Positions 1 to 7,364 of a stretch of 9,386 bases of DNA are shown here, piece after piece. The DNA lies in assembly GCA_002469605.1 (NCBI GenBank), contig DKMV01000316.1:1412-10797 (forward strand), read 5' to 3'. The first letter of the stretch is position 1, and each line of letters opens with the position of its first letter. Origin of the DNA: Leclercia sp. UBA7405 (GTDB lineage: Bacteria > Pseudomonadota > Gammaproteobacteria > Enterobacterales > Enterobacteriaceae). A program made the translations under genes and the position numbers. The notes under the pieces were generated by a model. That model did not search any database, was not told where the DNA came from, and worked only from the letters and a program-made list of their open reading frames with translations.

Positions 1-21
1 AACCGACTGAACTACCGCTCC
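1..21 (-). tRNA. aspV: tRNA-Asp, 5' portion only (cut by the window edge)
   Basis: Read on the minus strand, these bases are the first 21 nt of enterobacterial tRNA-Asp: acceptor strand GGAGCGG, then the start of the D arm (TAGTTCAGTCGGTT). The anticodon lies outside the window, so identity rests on the match to the E. coli tRNA-Asp 5' end that I recall. The acceptor strand pairs with the CCGTTCC of the tRNA fragment at the right window end, with one G-U pair. It sits downstream of dnaQ on the same strand, as aspV does in E. coli, and has its own promoter at 49-77. Confidence 0.9.
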
Positions 22-24
22 ACT

Positions 25-41
25 GTTCCCGTTCAGGGAAC
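25..41 (-). other. Leader hairpin just upstream of the tRNA-Asp 5' end
   Basis: GTTCCC (25-30) and GGGAAC (36-41) form a perfect 6-bp stem with a 5-nt loop. The hairpin begins three bases upstream of the mature tRNA 5' end and fills almost all of the predicted leader. It may help present the RNase P cleavage site; that role is an inference. Confidence 0.5.
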
Positions 42-77
42 GAGGCGAATATTACGGTTTGCCTGTGAACACGTCAA
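42..77 (-). promoter_or_regulatory. Sigma-70 promoter of the tRNA-Asp gene
   Basis: On the minus strand there is a -35 box TTGACG (72-77), a spacer of exactly 17 bp (55-71) and a -10 box TAATAT (49-54). The bases after the -10 box are TCGCCTCG, a GC-rich discriminator of the kind found at stable-RNA promoters under stringent control. Transcription would start near 41-43, about 20 nt before the mature tRNA. The boxes are seen directly; stringent control is inferred from the discriminator type. Confidence 0.8.
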
Positions 78-101
78 CGCTTTTTCTTAGGTTTTGAATC
101 A

Positions 102-142
102 TTTGCTGCAAAAATCACCCACCCGGCGATTTATGCAGCAAA
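102..142 (-). other. Long imperfect hairpin between dnaQ and tRNA-Asp
   Basis: TTTGCTGCA (102-110) pairs perfectly with TGCAGCAAA (134-142). After one A-A mismatch (111/133) the stem continues with AAATC (112-116) against GATTT (128-132), leaving an 11-nt loop. The 14 paired bases begin about 10 bp after the dnaQ stop codon. No T-run follows on either strand, so this is not a classical intrinsic terminator. It could stabilise or define the dnaQ mRNA 3' end. Confidence 0.6.
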
Positions 143-151
143 ACGGGCCTG

Positions 152-883
152 CTATGCGCGCCAGAGGCAGCTTCCGCCCTTCTTCTCTACCAGATCGAGA
201 CGGGATTCGTGATTCACCAGCTCCTCGTCGCAGGCCCTGATCACCCGCAGGTTATTCGCCTGGCGAATTAGTCGCTGGATGCCCCCCTCGGACTGCTGCT
301 GCTGTGACTCACTTTCGCTGATAAATTTCAACAGCGTCTGGCCGCCGGTCATGGTCAGATAGACGTCGGCGAGGATCTGGGCATCGAGCAATGCGCCGTG
401 CAGCGTTCGCTTGGTGTTGTCTATCTCATAGCGTGAGCAGAGCGCATCAAGACTGTTGCGCTTGCCGGGGAACATCTTCCTGGCCATCGCCAGGCTGTCG
501 GTCACTTTACAGAAGGTATCGGTTTTGGGAATGCCGCGGTTGAGCTTGCTGAACTCATAGTCCATAAAGCCGATATCGAACGACGCGTTATGAATGACCA
601 GCTCGGCGCCGCTAATGTACTCGATAAATTCGTCAGCGATTTCCGCAAAGGTCGGCTTATCCAGCAGGAACTCATCGGCAATCCCGTGAACGCCAAAGGC
701 TTCCGGGTCCACCAGCCGGTCCGGCTTCAGGTAGACATGAAAGTTATTGCCGGTAAGACGACGGTTCACTACTTCGACAGCACCGATCTCGATGATCTTG
801 TGCCCTTCATAGTGCGCGCCGATTTGGTTCATACCGGTGGTTTCAGTATCGAGGACGATCTGTCGTGTAATTGCAGTGCTCAT
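152..883 (-). CDS. dnaQ: DNA polymerase III epsilon subunit (3'-5' proofreading exonuclease)
   Basis: The 243-residue product has the same length as E. coli epsilon, which removes misincorporated nucleotides within the Pol III core (alpha-epsilon-theta). The DEDDh exonuclease residues are all present: D12 and E14 (VLDTETTG), D103 (NASFDIGF), H162 (TLHGALLD) and D167. Residues 1 to about 180 are the catalytic domain. They are followed by a Q-rich linker (QQQQ, 194-197) and the alpha-binding tail ending GGSCLWRA. The beta-clamp motif at 182-187 reads QTLLKF rather than QTSMAF as I recall it in E. coli. An in-frame ATG at 892 lies three codons upstream; ATG 883 (MSTAITR) is chosen because it matches the E. 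coli start. The gene diverges from rnhA and precedes tRNA-Asp. Confidence 0.97.
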   Translation of the reverse strand: MSTAITRQIVLDTETTGMNQIGAHYEGHKIIEIGAVEVVNRRLTGNNFHVYLKPDRLVDPEAFGVHGIADEFLLDKPTFAEIADEFIEYISGAELVIHNASFDIGFMDYEFSKLNRGIPKTDTFCKVTDSLAMARKMFPGKRNSLDALCSRYEIDNTKRTLHGALLDAQILADVYLTMTGGQTLLKFISESESQQQQSEGGIQRLIRQANNLRVIRACDEELVNHESRLDLVEKKGGSCLWRA

Positions 884-946
884 AGCGGTCATTTATGTCA
901 GACTTGTCGTTTTACCGATCGTTTCAAAACAGGAAGTTTACCAGAG
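884..946. promoter_or_regulatory. Divergent dnaQ-rnhA control region
   Basis: Sixty-three base pairs separate the two divergent start codons, so their promoters must lie close together or reach into each other's coding sequence. I could not pick a convincing -35/-10 pair for either gene; TTGAAA (922-927, minus) and TTGTCG (904-909, plus) are weak partial matches. AGGA at 931-934 is the likely ribosome-binding site of rnhA. No good Shine-Dalgarno is seen before dnaQ. Confidence 0.5.
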
Positions 947-1414
947 ATGCGTAAACAGGTTGAGATTTTCACCGATGGATCTTGCCTCGGCAATCCAGGC
1001 CCTGGCGGCTACGGCGCGATTTTACGTTATCGCGAGCATGAAAAAACCTTTAGTGAAGGCTACCGTCTGACCACCAATAACCGCATGGAGATGATGGCGG
1101 CTATCGTGGCGCTGGAGGCCTTAAAAGAGCACTGCGACGTCGTGCTGAGCACCGACAGCCAGTATGTTCGCCAGGGGATCACCCAGTGGATCCACAACTG
1201 GAAAAAACGCGGCTGGAAAACGGCGGACAAAAAGCCGGTTAAAAATGTCGACCTGTGGAAACGCCTGGACACCGCCCTTAGCCAGCACAAGATCACCTGG
1301 GAGTGGGTTAAAGGCCACGCCGGCCATCCCGAGAACGAACGCTGCGACGAGCTGGCGCGTACGGCGGCGCTCAACCCTATGCACGAAGATGTGGGATATC
1401 AGCCGGAAGCCTGA
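947..1414 (+). CDS. rnhA: Ribonuclease HI
   Basis: RNase HI cuts the RNA strand of RNA-DNA hybrids in a metal-dependent reaction, removing R-loops and preventing initiation away from oriC. The 155-residue protein equals E. coli RNase HI in length. The active-site residues D10 (IFTDGS), E48 (NNRMEMM), D70 (LSTDSQ), H124 (VKGHAG) and D134 (ERCDELA) are all in register. The basic, Trp-rich handle ([17 protein letters not shown], about 81-97) that grips the hybrid is intact. ATG 947 is chosen because it gives the family N-terminus [11 protein letters not shown] and follows AGGA at 931. The reading frame stays open upstream to 590, but that stretch is antisense to dnaQ. The stop codon directly abuts the stop codon of convergent yafS. 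Confidence 0.97.
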   Translation: MRKQVEIFTDGSCLGNPGPGGYGAILRYREHEKTFSEGYRLTTNNRMEMMAAIVALEALKEHCDVVLSTDSQYVRQGITQWIHNWKKRGWKTADKKPVKNVDLWKRLDTALSQHKITWEWVKGHAGHPENERCDELARTAALNPMHEDVGYQPEA

Positions 1415-2131
1415 TTAGGGTTTTCGGTATTGTCGGGTGGCCCCTACCGCCTGGCGCAGTGGGGTTCTCGATTTATTTTGTTTCATCGGATTCAGCGTGA
1501 GCGGGATAGTTCGCTTACGCGCCACAATCACCTGCATACAACCCAGCGCCGGAAGATGGGTGCTAAGCAGTTTCCCTCCCTGCCGCGCCCAGGGCAGCAC
1601 CTGAAATCCGCTGTGGTACATCACTTCGAAATTGAGCAGCGACAGCCAGTCGAGCTGGCGAACCATCGTAAACATTCGGCTGTTATAGGGCGGCTTACGG
1701 CGCAATATCGGCACCATTTTGCGTAACCCCATCAGGCTCATGGGGTTAAAACTACTTAAAATCAGCCAGCCGTCATCAATCAGTACCCGGTCTGCTTCCC
1801 GCAGCAGGCGGTGCGGATCCTCGCACCAGGGGAGCGCGTGGGCCAGCAGACAAGCATCAACCGACTTTTCAGCAAAAGGGAGATGCAGCGGGTTGGCCTT
1901 GACCTGCAGCGGCTGGCCGGCAAGAGAAACATTAACCTGATGGGAGATAGCGCAGCTTTCAGAGTTGATTTCCGCGCTTAAATTGCCAATCTTAAGCAGG
2001 TGAAAACCATACATTTTTGCAAACCAGGGCTTTAGCTGTTGCTCGAGCGCTTCGCGGTAATATTCGCCCCAGGGCAAATCGGCCCAACAAATCGGTGCTG
2101 AGGGAATCTGAGGTATCCTTGCCGGTTTCAT
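1415..2131 (-). CDS. yafS: YafS, class I methyltransferase-like protein of unknown substrate
   Basis: The 238-residue product matches E. coli YafS, an uncharacterised SAM-dependent methyltransferase homologue. Later fold elements are visible: NPLHLPFAEKSVDACLLAHALPW (about 80-102) in the motif II/III region and READRVLIDDGWLIL (about 111-125), the post-motif element of the Methyltransf_11 fold. Motif I, normally D/E-x-G-x-G-x-G, is replaced by LLKIGNLSAE (45-54), so SAM binding is not certain. The C-terminal tail (about 205-238) is basic. GTG 2137 and TTG 2134 are possible upstream starts; ATG 2131 is preferred as it gives the conserved MKPAR N-terminus. It diverges from gloB with a 32-bp gap and ends flush against rnhA with no terminator between. 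Confidence 0.9.
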   Translation of the reverse strand: MKPARIPQIPSAPICWADLPWGEYYREALEQQLKPWFAKMYGFHLLKIGNLSAEINSESCAISHQVNVSLAGQPLQVKANPLHLPFAEKSVDACLLAHALPWCEDPHRLLREADRVLIDDGWLILSSFNPMSLMGLRKMVPILRRKPPYNSRMFTMVRQLDWLSLLNFEVMYHSGFQVLPWARQGGKLLSTHLPALGCMQVIVARKRTIPLTLNPMKQNKSRTPLRQAVGATRQYRKP

Positions 2132-2163
2132 CAACACACCCGCTACGTAATAAGAGATAATTT
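2132..2163. promoter_or_regulatory. Divergent yafS-gloB gap
   Basis: Only 32 bp separate the two start codons, so each promoter must overlap the 5' end of the neighbouring gene. On the minus strand, TTGTCC, 17 bp, then GATAAG inside the first codons of gloB is a plausible yafS promoter. It also carries a TG ahead of TAAGAT. For gloB, AAGAGAT a few bases before the ATG is the likely ribosome-binding site, and no clear promoter was found. Confidence 0.4.
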
Positions 2164-2919
2164 ATGAATCTTATCAGTATTCCCGCGTTTCAGGACAATT
2201 ACATCTGGGTTTTAACCGATGAGGCGAAGCGCTGCATCATTGTCGATCCCGGTGAGGCCGAGCCTGTACTCAAGGCCATTCAGGAGCATCAGTGGCAGCC
2301 TGAAGCCATCCTGCTGACCCATCACCATCATGACCATGTGGGCGGCGTAGGGGCATTGCGTGCGAAATTCCCCCATCTGGAAGTTTACGGTCCTGGTGAA
2401 ACGCGAGATAAAGGGACCACCTGCGTAGTCGAAGATGGTGAAAAGATCGTCATACTGGGGTCAGAATTTTCTGTTTTTGCTACACCGGGTCACACTTTGG
2501 AACATATTTCTTTCTTCAGTTTCCCTTATCTTTTTTGCGGCGACACCATGTTCTCTGGCGGCTGCGGAAGACTCTTTGAAGGCACGCCAGCCCAGATGTA
2601 CCAGTCTTTCCAGAAGATAAACGCCCTTCCTGAAGATACGCTTATATGTTGCGCACATGAGTACACTTTAGCGAATATGAAGTTTGCGATGCACATTTTA
2701 CCCGAGGATCCAGCTATTCAGGATTACTACCATAAAGTTAATGAGTTACGTGCAAAAAAACAAAAAACACTGCCCGTTATTCTGAAAAATGAGCGTGAAA
2801 TCAATCTATTTCTCCGAACGGATGATAATGATTTAATTAGCAAAATAAACGAAGAAACAAATTTGCAACAAGCTGAAGCCCGTTTTGCATGGTTGAGGGC
2901 AAAGAAAGATAACTTCTGA
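2164..2919 (+). CDS. gloB: Hydroxyacylglutathione hydrolase (glyoxalase II)
   Basis: This cytosolic metallo-beta-lactamase-fold enzyme hydrolyses S-lactoylglutathione to lactate and glutathione, the second step of methylglyoxal detoxification. Its 251 residues equal E. coli GloB. The metal ligands are all present: H53, H55, D57 and H58 in [11 protein letters not shown]110 in TPGHT, D127 in FCGDT and H165 in CCAHEYT. The glutathione-binding C-terminal domain (about 166-251) carries the expected basic segments ELRAKKQ and KNEREIN. One residue is odd: the usual TPGHTLGH motif reads TPGHTLEH, with Glu at 113 (codon 2500-2502). Composition also changes, from about 57% G+C before 2460 to about 36% over 2641-2919. 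The protein still looks like an ordinary enterobacterial GloB there. mltD follows 71 bp downstream on the same strand. Confidence 0.96.
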   Translation: MNLISIPAFQDNYIWVLTDEAKRCIIVDPGEAEPVLKAIQEHQWQPEAILLTHHHHDHVGGVGALRAKFPHLEVYGPGETRDKGTTCVVEDGEKIVILGSEFSVFATPGHTLEHISFFSFPYLFCGDTMFSGGCGRLFEGTPAQMYQSFQKINALPEDTLICCAHEYTLANMKFAMHILPEDPAIQDYYHKVNELRAKKQKTLPVILKNEREINLFLRTDDNDLISKINEETNLQQAEARFAWLRAKKDNF

Positions 2920-2929
2920 CAATTGCGGG

Positions 2930-2990
2930 TTGCCTTTTCAAAATTTGGTCGTTATCATCGCTCGTCTTTTAAGCAACTATTGACACACAC
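2930..2990 (+). promoter_or_regulatory. Candidate mltD promoter and unusual translation start
   Basis: TTGCCT (2930-2935), a 17-bp spacer and TATCAT (2953-2958) make a reasonable sigma-70 promoter, predicting a start near 2965 and a leader of about 26 nt. That leader (ending TATTGACACACAC before ATG 2991) contains no recognisable Shine-Dalgarno sequence. Translation of mltD may therefore be intrinsically weak or depend on A/C-rich leader features. The boxes are seen; their activity is inferred. Confidence 0.5.
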
Positions 2991-4358
2991 ATGAAGGCAA
3001 AAGCGATATTACTCGCCTCTGTCCTGCTTGTGGGTTGCCAGGCGTCTCAGAACGGTGGCAACGTACAACAGCACGCACAGAGCCTTTCTGCAGCTGGTCA
3101 AGGGGAAGCAGGAAAGTTCACAAGTTCGGCGCGATGGATGGACGATGGGACGTCATTTGCGCAGGATCAGGACTTGTGGGCCTCTATTGGCGACGAGCTA
3201 AAGATGGGAATTCCGGAAAACAGCCGGATTCGCGAACAGAAACAGAAGTACTTAAGTAATAAGAGCTATCTCCACGATGTAACTTTACGGGCAGAGCCGT
3301 ATATGTACTGGATAGCCGGGCAAGTTAAGAAACGTAACATGCCGATGGAACTAGTATTACTACCCATAGTGGAGAGCGCTTTTAACCCGCACGCAACGTC
3401 TGGCGCCAATGCCGCAGGCATCTGGCAGATCATACCGAGCACAGGGCGTAATTATGGTTTAAAACAGACCCGCAACTACGATGCGCGTCGCGATGTGGTC
3501 GCCTCAACAACGGCTGCCCTCGATATGATGCAGCGTCTGAACAAGATGTTTGACGGCGACTGGTTATTAACGGTTGCTGCTTATAACAGCGGTGAAGGTC
3601 GTGTAATGAAGGCAATGAAAGCGAATAAAGCGCGTGGCAAACCCACGGACTTTTGGTCGCTTCCACTGCCACAGGAAACCAAAGTTTACGTGCCTAAGAT
3701 GCTGGCTTTGAGTGATATTCTCAAAAACAGCAAACGCTATGGCGTGCAGCTGCCGACATCAGATGAGAGTCGTGCACTGGCGAGAGTTCGTCTGAACAGC
3801 CCTGTTGAACTGAAGCAGGTTGCAGATATGGCGGGCATCTCGGTCACCAAACTGAAGGCGTTTAACGCAGGCGTTAAAGGCTCAACGTTGGGTAACAGTG
3901 GACCGAAATACGTACTGGTGCCGCAGAAACATGCCGAGCAGTTACGTAACTCGCTGGCATCGGGTGAAATTGCCGCGGTTGAGTCAACGCTGATTGCGGA
4001 TAACTCACCGGTAAGCAGCCGTAGCTATAAGGTTCGTTCAGGCGATACGCTTTCGGGTATTGCTTCACGTCTCGGCGTGAGCAGCAAAGATCTGCAGCAA
4101 TGGAATAATCTGCGCGGTTCTAATCTGAAAGTGGGTCAGGATTTGACGGTTGGCGCAGGTAGTAGCGCGCAGCGTCTCGCCAGCAACAGCGATAGCATTA
4201 CCTATCGCGTGCGCAAAGGTGATTCGCTCTCCAGTATTGCCAAAACGCACGGCGTAAACATCAAAGATGTGATGCGCTGGAACGGCAGTACTGACAATCT
4301 GCAACCGGGCGATCAATTGACGCTGTTTGTTAAAAACAACGCCACGCCAGATTCCTGA
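2991..4358 (+). CDS. mltD: Membrane-bound lytic murein transglycosylase D (lipoprotein)
   Basis: MltD cleaves the MurNAc-GlcNAc bond of peptidoglycan, forming 1,6-anhydro-MurNAc ends during wall turnover. The 455-residue product starts with a lipoprotein signal peptide whose lipobox LLVGC puts the acylated Cys at residue 16. Q17 follows it, so outer-membrane sorting is expected. The SLT domain spans about 100-225, with the catalytic Glu in VESAF (E128) followed by SGANAAGIWQIIPSTGRNYGL and the AAYNSGEGRV motif (196-205). Two C-terminal LysM repeats bind peptidoglycan: about 345-388 (YKVRSGDTLSGIASRLGVS) and about 404-448 (YRVRKGDSLSSIAKTHGVN). Length and domain order match E. coli MltD (452 residues as I recall). 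It has its own candidate promoter but could also be read through from gloB. A strong terminator follows. Confidence 0.97.
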   Translation: MKAKAILLASVLLVGCQASQNGGNVQQHAQSLSAAGQGEAGKFTSSARWMDDGTSFAQDQDLWASIGDELKMGIPENSRIREQKQKYLSNKSYLHDVTLRAEPYMYWIAGQVKKRNMPMELVLLPIVESAFNPHATSGANAAGIWQIIPSTGRNYGLKQTRNYDARRDVVASTTAALDMMQRLNKMFDGDWLLTVAAYNSGEGRVMKAMKANKARGKPTDFWSLPLPQETKVYVPKMLALSDILKNSKRYGVQLPTSDESRALARVRLNSPVELKQVADMAGISVTKLKAFNAGVKGSTLGNSGPKYVLVPQKHAEQLRNSLASGEIAAVESTLIADNSPVSSRSYKVRSGDTLSGIASRLGVSSKDLQQWNNLRGSNLKVGQDLTVGAGSSAQRLASNSDSITYRVRKGDSLSSIAKTHGVNIKDVMRWNGSTDNLQPGDQLTLFVKNNATPDS

Positions 4359-4372
4359 TACCCGACCGGGTA

Positions 4373-4410
4373 AAAAATAAGGCACCGATTCCCCCGGTGC
4401 CTTTTTTATT
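4373..4410. terminator. Bidirectional intrinsic terminator between mltD and yafE
   Basis: GGCACCG (4381-4387) and CGGTGCC (4395-4401) form a 7-bp GC-rich stem with a 7-nt loop. It is flanked by an A-rich run on the left (4373-4380) and a T-rich run on the right (4402-4410), so it should stop transcription both from mltD and from yafE. The yafE stop codon (4410-4412) touches the T-run. A small extra hairpin, TACCC-GACC-GGGTA (4359-4372), starts right after the mltD stop. Confidence 0.9.
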
Positions 4411-5180
4411 TATCCCGCTTTTTGCGCCTCAGCGAAAATAGTATCGCTGGTAAAGGAGCCATCCTCCTGCAGTTCAAAATAAGCCTGCACGTCGCCAGAG
4501 GCGCTCTGCTGATAGAGGCGAATCGACTGGCTTAATGTCTCAGGCGTGCGCATACGGGCAATCCACGAGCTAAATTCCAGCGATAAACGATCGGTGACTA
4601 AAGAGCGGGTAATCAGGCCGGCGTCGTCAATCAGGGATAACCACTCCCCGCTGGCATAGTTGCGCACGTGCGAGGTATCACGCAGCGCTTCAACCGTCTG
4701 TAACCAGATATCCCGTACCGGATGGCCGGGCGCCATGACGTCCATAATGATGAAGATCCCACCGGGCTTCAACACGCGCTTCACGTCCCGTAAAGCCTGC
4801 CCCACATCATGCCAGTGGTGTGCTGAATAACGGCTGATAACCACATCGAAGCTTTCCGCTGCGAACGGCAGCGCTTCGGCGTAGCCCTGGCGGGTAGTGA
4901 TATTGTTCAGGCCTTTCTCTTTTGCCGCTGTACTCACAACCTCGAGCATCTGGGCGGATAAATCATAGGCGGTGACCTGGGCCACCCGGCGGGCAGCGAC
5001 GAAGCTGGCATGCCCTGCCCCACAGCCTAAATCGAGCACATGCGCCTGTGGGAAGGACGCCAGGCGCTCGTCCAGACGTTGTAAATCGCGCCCGGCGGCA
5101 TGAACGGCGCTGCTCAGGTAAGCACTGGCCTGCGAGCCAAACTGTTTTTCTACGTTGTCATGATGGGATTGTGTTGTCAT
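4410..5180 (-). CDS. yafE: YafE, class I SAM-dependent methyltransferase
   Basis: The 256-residue protein is a UbiE/Methyltransf_11-type methyltransferase; its substrate is unknown. Motif I is canonical, VLDLGCGAG (48-56), with the ribose-binding acidic residue in AYDLS (D73). LPFAAESFDVVISRYSAHHW (104-123) is the motif II/III region, followed by LKPGG (137-141). The reading frame is open back to 5243. ATG 5180 is chosen because it gives the conserved start MTTQSHHDNVEKQFG and has a good Shine-Dalgarno (AAAGGA, 7 nt before the ATG after CAGTACG). From memory, the K-12 protein is annotated shorter (207 aa); this copy keeps a full N-terminal region. It is probably cotranscribed behind yafD, but with a terminator-like hairpin in the 81-bp gap. 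Confidence 0.9.
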   Translation of the reverse strand: MTTQSHHDNVEKQFGSQASAYLSSAVHAAGRDLQRLDERLASFPQAHVLDLGCGAGHASFVAARRVAQVTAYDLSAQMLEVVSTAAKEKGLNNITTRQGYAEALPFAAESFDVVISRYSAHHWHDVGQALRDVKRVLKPGGIFIIMDVMAPGHPVRDIWLQTVEALRDTSHVRNYASGEWLSLIDDAGLITRSLVTDRLSLEFSSWIARMRTPETLSQSIRLYQQSASGDVQAYFELQEDGSFTSDTIFAEAQKAG

Positions 5181-5200
5181 CGTACTGTCCTTTGTTGTTG

Positions 5201-5240
5201 GAAAAAGAAAGGGCAGCACCTCACCAGCACAGGCCTGCCC
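5201..5240 (-). terminator. Terminator-like hairpin (possible attenuator) between yafD and yafE
   Basis: On the minus strand GGGCAG (5240-5235) pairs with CTGCCC (5216-5211) across an 18-nt loop. The stem is followed at once by the pyrimidine run TTTCTTTTTC (5210-5201). The stem is short and the loop long, so it may be a partial terminator that lowers yafE expression relative to yafD. It starts about 20 bp after the yafD stop and ends about 20 bp before the yafE ATG. Confidence 0.5.
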
Positions 5241-5261
5241 CACGGCAGACCTGACGAACCA

Positions 5262-6146
<885 letters not shown>

Positions 6147-6188
6147 TGCAATTAGCGAGAAACCTCTCCAGGGGTTGTAAGCAAGTGC

Positions 6189-7364
6189 TTACTTTTGTGC
6201 CACAAGAGCGGGCTTATCCAGCCGCCCGCTGAGGCCAACCAGCAGTAAGGCAACCAGAACGATAATGGCTCCAATCCAGGGTGTTTGCGCCAGCCCGGCG
6301 TGCTGTACCGTCTGCCCACCAATAATCGAACCGAGGGCAATACCGATGTTAAAGGCAGCGATATTCAGGCCTGAGGCAACATCCACCGCGTTCGGCGTGT
6401 ACTGCTCCGCTTTTTGCACCACATACACCTGAAGGCCAGGCACGTTACCGAAGGCGAAGATACCCATCACCAGTACGGTTGCCAGCGCGGCATACTGGAC
6501 AGAAGAGGTAAACTGGAAAACCAGTAGCAGTATTACCAGCGCGGCAAAAATGATTTTCAGTGCCGGCACGGCGCCGTACTTATCCGCCAGTTTTCCACCC
6601 CAGATATTACCGATCGCCACCGAGACGCCGTAGCCGAGCAGGATCCAGCTGACGGCGCTGGGTGAAAATCCGGCCAGATCCTGCATCATCGGCGCCAGGA
6701 AAGTGAACGCCGTAAACACGCCGCCATACCCCAGCGCGGTGATGGCATAGATCATCAGCAAACGAGGATGGGTGAGCACTTTCAGCTGATCGCGTAGCGT
6801 TGCCGCTGCACGGCCCGGAATGGATGAAGGGATCAGCAGCTGGCTACTTACCAGGGCTATAACGCCCAGCAGGGAGACTGCAAGGAAGGTTTCGCGCCAG
6901 CCAAAGTGCTGACCAATGAAGGTTCCCAGCGGCACGCCCGTCACCAGGGCGACCGTTAAGCCACCAAACATAATGGCAATCGCCGATGCGGCTTTCTCTT
7001 TTGGCACCAGACTGGTGGCGATCGTCGATCCAATGGAGAAGAAGACGCCATGGGCCAGACCGGTGAGCAGGCGCGCGATAATCAGGGTGGTGTAATCGGG
7101 GGCCTGCCAGGCAAGTATATTGCCTGCGGTGAAGAGCACCATCAGCCCCATCAGCAGCTGCTTGCGCGGCAGACGGCCGGTGAGTGCGGTCAGAACAGGC
7201 GCGCCAATGGCAACACCCAACGCATAAATGGAAACCAGCAGGCCGGCTGAAGGCAGCGAGATAGCGAGCTGGTCGGCAATGGTAGGAACCAGGCCTACGA
7301 TAACAAACTCGGTCGTGCCTATTGCAAAGGCACTGATCGTCAGGGCAAGTAATGCCAGTGGCAT
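6189..7364 (-). CDS. MFS transporter, DHA1 family (YdhP/AraJ/SotB-like)
   Basis: The 391-residue protein is strongly hydrophobic and fits a 12-helix inner-membrane major facilitator. TM1 contains GTTEFVIVGLVP (16-27), typical of the SotB/YdhP/AraJ-type DHA1 exporters. The TM2-TM3 loop carries a motif A variant, GRLPRKQ (63-69), and TM5 a motif C-like VTGVPLGTFIG (141-151). A hydrophilic loop (about 179-200) separates the two halves, and GGKLADKYG (256-264) is the second motif A. The substrate cannot be read from sequence; efflux of a small metabolite or drug is the family expectation. The start at ATG 7364 has a good Shine-Dalgarno (GGAG, 5 nt upstream). It diverges from yafC by 102 bp, suggesting control by that LysR protein. 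From memory, E. coli lacks a gene here, yafD and yafC being adjacent. Confidence 0.9.
   Translation of the reverse strand: MPLALLALTISAFAIGTTEFVIVGLVPTIADQLAISLPSAGLLVSIYALGVAIGAPVLTALTGRLPRKQLLMGLMVLFTAGNILAWQAPDYTTLIIARLLTGLAHGVFFSIGSTIATSLVPKEKAASAIAIMFGGLTVALVTGVPLGTFIGQHFGWRETFLAVSLLGVIALVSSQLLIPSSIPGRAAATLRDQLKVLTHPRLLMIYAITALGYGGVFTAFTFLAPMMQDLAGFSPSAVSWILLGYGVSVAIGNIWGGKLADKYGAVPALKIIFAALVILLLVFQFTSSVQYAALATVLVMGIFAFGNVPGLQVYVVQKAEQYTPNAVDVASGLNIAAFNIGIALGSIIGGQTVQHAGLAQTPWIGAIIVLVALLLVGLSGRLDKPALVAQK

Noticed and set aside
590..946. In-frame 119-codon upstream extension of rnhA to an ATG at 590
   Set aside because: It is antisense to conserved dnaQ codons. The 155-residue RnhA starting at 947 matches the family exactly.
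2132..2137. GTG or TTG start of yafS two or one codons upstream
   Set aside because: ATG 2131 gives the conserved MKPAR start. The alternatives add only two residues and have no better ribosome-binding site.
2461..2919. gloB 3' half as a foreign gene fragment or fusion
   Set aside because: Despite the AT-rich composition, the residues follow enterobacterial GloB through the expected 251-aa end with all metal ligands intact.
5181..5243. Upstream 21-codon extension of yafE
   Set aside because: ATG 5180 has a good Shine-Dalgarno and the conserved N-terminus. The extension codons coincide with the terminator-like hairpin.
6177..6192. Near-perfect palindrome GTAAGCA-AG-TGCTTAC at the MFS stop codon
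   Set aside because: Considered as a terminator or attachment site. There is no T-run, no integrase and no repeat of it elsewhere, so it was not annotated as either.
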